A DNA stretch of 64,000 nucleotides, taken from NCBI GenBank assembly GCA_963578805.1, contig CAUZDY010000004.1, forward strand, positions 59,498 through 123,497, given 5' to 3'. Shown in pieces: positions 62,317-64,000 of the stretch. The position numbers and the translations under genes are program-made. The stretch's first letter is position 1; the number at the start of each line of letters is the position of its first letter. Under the pieces are notes generated by a model. It saw only the letters and a program-made list of their open reading frames with translations. It had not been told where the DNA came from and searched no databases. This stretch comes from CAUZIB01 sp963578805 (GTDB lineage: Bacteria; Acidobacteriota; Vicinamibacteria; Vicinamibacterales; UBA8438).

Positions 62317-62643
62317 GTGGATCCAACCGACGATAAACCGGCCAGCACGTCACCCTCTACCGCAGGAGGACGCACGGTCACGTGTGTAAAGTTCCAAAAG
62401 GAAATGCCGGGTCTCGATAAGCCACCGTGGCCCGGTGAACTCGGCCAACGAGTCTACGAGAGTGTGTCTGCTGAGGCGTGGGCTCTGTGGGAAGAGCGCA
62501 TGAAGATGATCCTCAATGAGTACCGACTGATGCCCTGGCAAAAAGAGGCGCAGCAGACGGTCGCCAAGTTCATGGAAGACTTCTTCTTCGGCGAAGGGTC
62601 GGCCCTCCCGCCAGATTTTGTTCCCCCTCAGGAGAAGGCGTAG
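62317..62643 (+). CDS. YggX-like Fe(II)-trafficking / oxidative damage protection protein
   Basis: A 108-residue protein. After a 19-residue Ser/Thr-rich N-terminal extension, the YggX core is seen: TCVKFQKEMPGLDKPPWPGE (conserved Cys), ALWEERMKMILNEYRL, and FMEDFFFGEG. YggX proteins protect iron-sulfur clusters from oxidants. GTG 62317 follows GGAGAG. It follows the molybdoenzyme gene by 75 bases. Confidence 0.88.
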   Translation: MDPTDDKPASTSPSTAGGRTVTCVKFQKEMPGLDKPPWPGELGQRVYESVSAEAWALWEERMKMILNEYRLMPWQKEAQQTVAKFMEDFFFGEGSALPPDFVPPQEKA

Positions 62644-62678
62644 CCCAGCGAACGAAGAGCCGCGAGGAGTATCCCAAC

Positions 62679-63938
62679 CTAGACGAGCAGAATTGGGGCT
62701 GCGATCTCGAACTCCAGGCAGCTGTGTGCTGACCGCAGGGCGAGTTCGACCTGTGCGGGCCGCTCGGCTCGAGCAAAAATGAAGCCTAGGTAACTCCCGC
62801 CCTCTGGAAGTGGTCGAATCCTCTGATCACGCTGTGCGGTGATCACAATTTCCTCAATGTGAGTCACCGCGCGCGCCACCTCCAGGCCGCGGACGTTCTT
62901 ATAGAGACCGTCAGTGGGAATAGGAATCATCATGACGCCGGCGGCACCGTCCTCGCGTCGATACTCCAACACCGGTTCTGCCAGCGCCTGTCGAAGAAGC
63001 ACCTCCTCCAACGACACCGTTTCCCCACTCGGAGCTAAAAACCGAAGGGCCTTCGTGCACAACCCACCGATCGGGCGTGGTGCTATCTCTAGGACAAACA
63101 CATCGCTCGTACCGATCCGGCACTCGGCATGGACCGGCCCGTCGGTGAGCCCAAACGCGACCGCGGAGCGACTCACGGCACGTAGGATCTCTCGATTCTC
63201 GTGGTCATGTACTCGGGACGGCGTCACGTAGATCGTCTCCTCGAAGAACGGACCTTCGAGTGGATCCGGCTTGTCGAAGATCGCCAAGGCCTGGAGGACA
63301 CCATCCGTCAACACACCTTCGACCGCTACCTCCCGTCCCGGGAGGTACTCCTCGACCAGCATCGTGAAATGGGAAGAGTCCGGTTCTCCGACAGCGGAAC
63401 GCTTAAGCAGACGACTGACTCGATCCAGAGCCATCTCGAGCTGCGCGATGGTGTCGACCCGCATCACCCCACGGCTCGCTGACATCGTGAGCGGCTTAAC
63501 GACGCACGGAAACGAAATCCTAGCGGTCACATCCGATAGGCATTCGTCGAGGTGGACGGCCGTGAACCACGGACCTGGAAAACCGGCATCTTGCAATCGG
63601 GTCCTAGTCAGCAGCTTGTTGCCGGCGATCCGAACGGCATCAGGAGGACTACTCGGCAGCTCTAAACATTCGGCCGTCAGCGCGGCAATGAGCGCCGGGC
63701 GGTCACCCACAGCCAGAACGCCGTTGACCGGAGACTGAGTCAACGCTGCCCTGATACCCTCAACGGCCGAGTCTTCGTCTTGAAACCTGATCGCGATCGC
63801 GTTGTCGCACCATGGATCGTCAAGAACATGGCAACGGTCGGTCGCCAGCACCAGCTCGATACCCAACCGCTCAGCGGCTTCACCAAATGATCGAATCTGA
63901 TACCCAGTCGTCGCGGCAATCAAGAGAACGCGGGACAT
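62679..63938 (-). CDS. ATP-grasp ligase of unknown substrate
   Basis: A 419-residue ATP-grasp protein. The N-terminal Rossmann-like domain is LIAATTGYQIRSFGEAAERL. The ATP-grasp core has CVVKPLTMSASRGVMRVDT, LVEEYLPGREVAVEGVL, HAECRIG and VFVLEIAPRPIGGLCTKALR with metal-binding Glu and Arg residues. The family includes dipeptide ligases such as BacD and carnosine synthase-like enzymes. No partner biosynthetic gene is visible in the window. ATG 63938 lacks a strong ribosome site. Confidence 0.85.
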   Translation of the reverse strand: MSRVLLIAATTGYQIRSFGEAAERLGIELVLATDRCHVLDDPWCDNAIAIRFQDEDSAVEGIRAALTQSPVNGVLAVGDRPALIAALTAECLELPSSPPDAVRIAGNKLLTRTRLQDAGFPGPWFTAVHLDECLSDVTARISFPCVVKPLTMSASRGVMRVDTIAQLEMALDRVSRLLKRSAVGEPDSSHFTMLVEEYLPGREVAVEGVLTDGVLQALAIFDKPDPLEGPFFEETIYVTPSRVHDHENREILRAVSRSAVAFGLTDGPVHAECRIGTSDVFVLEIAPRPIGGLCTKALRFLAPSGETVSLEEVLLRQALAEPVLEYRREDGAAGVMMIPIPTDGLYKNVRGLEVARAVTHIEEIVITAQRDQRIRPLPEGGSYLGFIFARAERPAQVELALRSAHSCLEFEIAAPILLV

Positions 63939-64000
63939 GTGGATGCTTAAATATTCTCACACCAGAGCAACCTGCTCAGCGACTGGCTCGGCTCAACAGT

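Overview
The window looks like chromosomal DNA of a moderately GC-rich Gram-negative heterotroph, most likely an acidobacterium of the Vicinamibacteria type. This is inferred from gene content: the MoxR/DUF58/VWA/DUF4175/DUF4159 cluster, secreted PQQ-type beta-propellers, CarD, Rex, a DsbD-alpha fusion, and short GC-rich tandem repeats in gene junctions. No 16S gene is present to confirm it. There is no phage, insertion sequence or CRISPR array. Apart from one decayed stretch the DNA is densely coded.

Layout. 1-6.5 kb (minus): the end of an M3 oligopeptidase, then a mutagenic-repair operon imuA-imuB-dnaE2. Here dnaE2 is divided into two translationally coupled reading frames. 6.5-12.7 kb: DUF983, an MFS exporter, a selenocysteine redoxin fused to a DsbD-alpha-like domain (UGA at 9053-9055 with a hairpin just downstream), a ChrA transporter, a CHAD protein and an SMP-30 lactonase. 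12.7-14.2 kb: YacG and citrate synthase. 14.3-28.6 kb (minus): a nine-gene operon of TPR-peptidase, DUF4159, MoxR, DUF58, two membrane VWA proteins, DUF4175, a caspase-fold protein and a zinc-ribbon protein. 28.7-39.5 kb: methyltransferase, LytS/LytTR two-component system with signal peptidase I, acyl-CoA ligase, MoaC, Rex, PlsC, CarD and an exported methyltransferase.

39.7-41.2 kb: tRNA-Leu(CAA) followed by about 1.2 kb of mostly decayed DNA ending in a remnant of an S46 peptidase. 41.2-47.2 kb: CNNM/CorC-type protein, LOG-family hydrolase, two beta-propeller proteins and an acetyltransferase. 47.2-53.6 kb: a complete formate dehydrogenase-N locus (fdnG with in-frame UGA, fdnH, fdnI, fdhE; fdhD divergent). 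53.7-64 kb: DUF3014, NAD synthetase, MetF, a DUF3810 membrane protein, a degenerate ABC ATPase, a second molybdopterin oxidoreductase, a YggX-like protein and an ATP-grasp ligase.

How it fits together. Two independent UGA-containing redox genes imply that the genome decodes selenocysteine, although selA/B/C/D are not in this window. MoaC, FdhD, FdhE, the Sec formate dehydrogenase and the second molybdoenzyme form a molybdenum/selenium redox theme. The imu operon supplies damage-induced mutagenesis. The MoxR/VWA operon probably assembles or remodels a cell-envelope complex. The most unusual items are the split DnaE2, the Sec-redoxin/DsbD-alpha fusion, and an ABC ATPase that has lost its signature helical domain.
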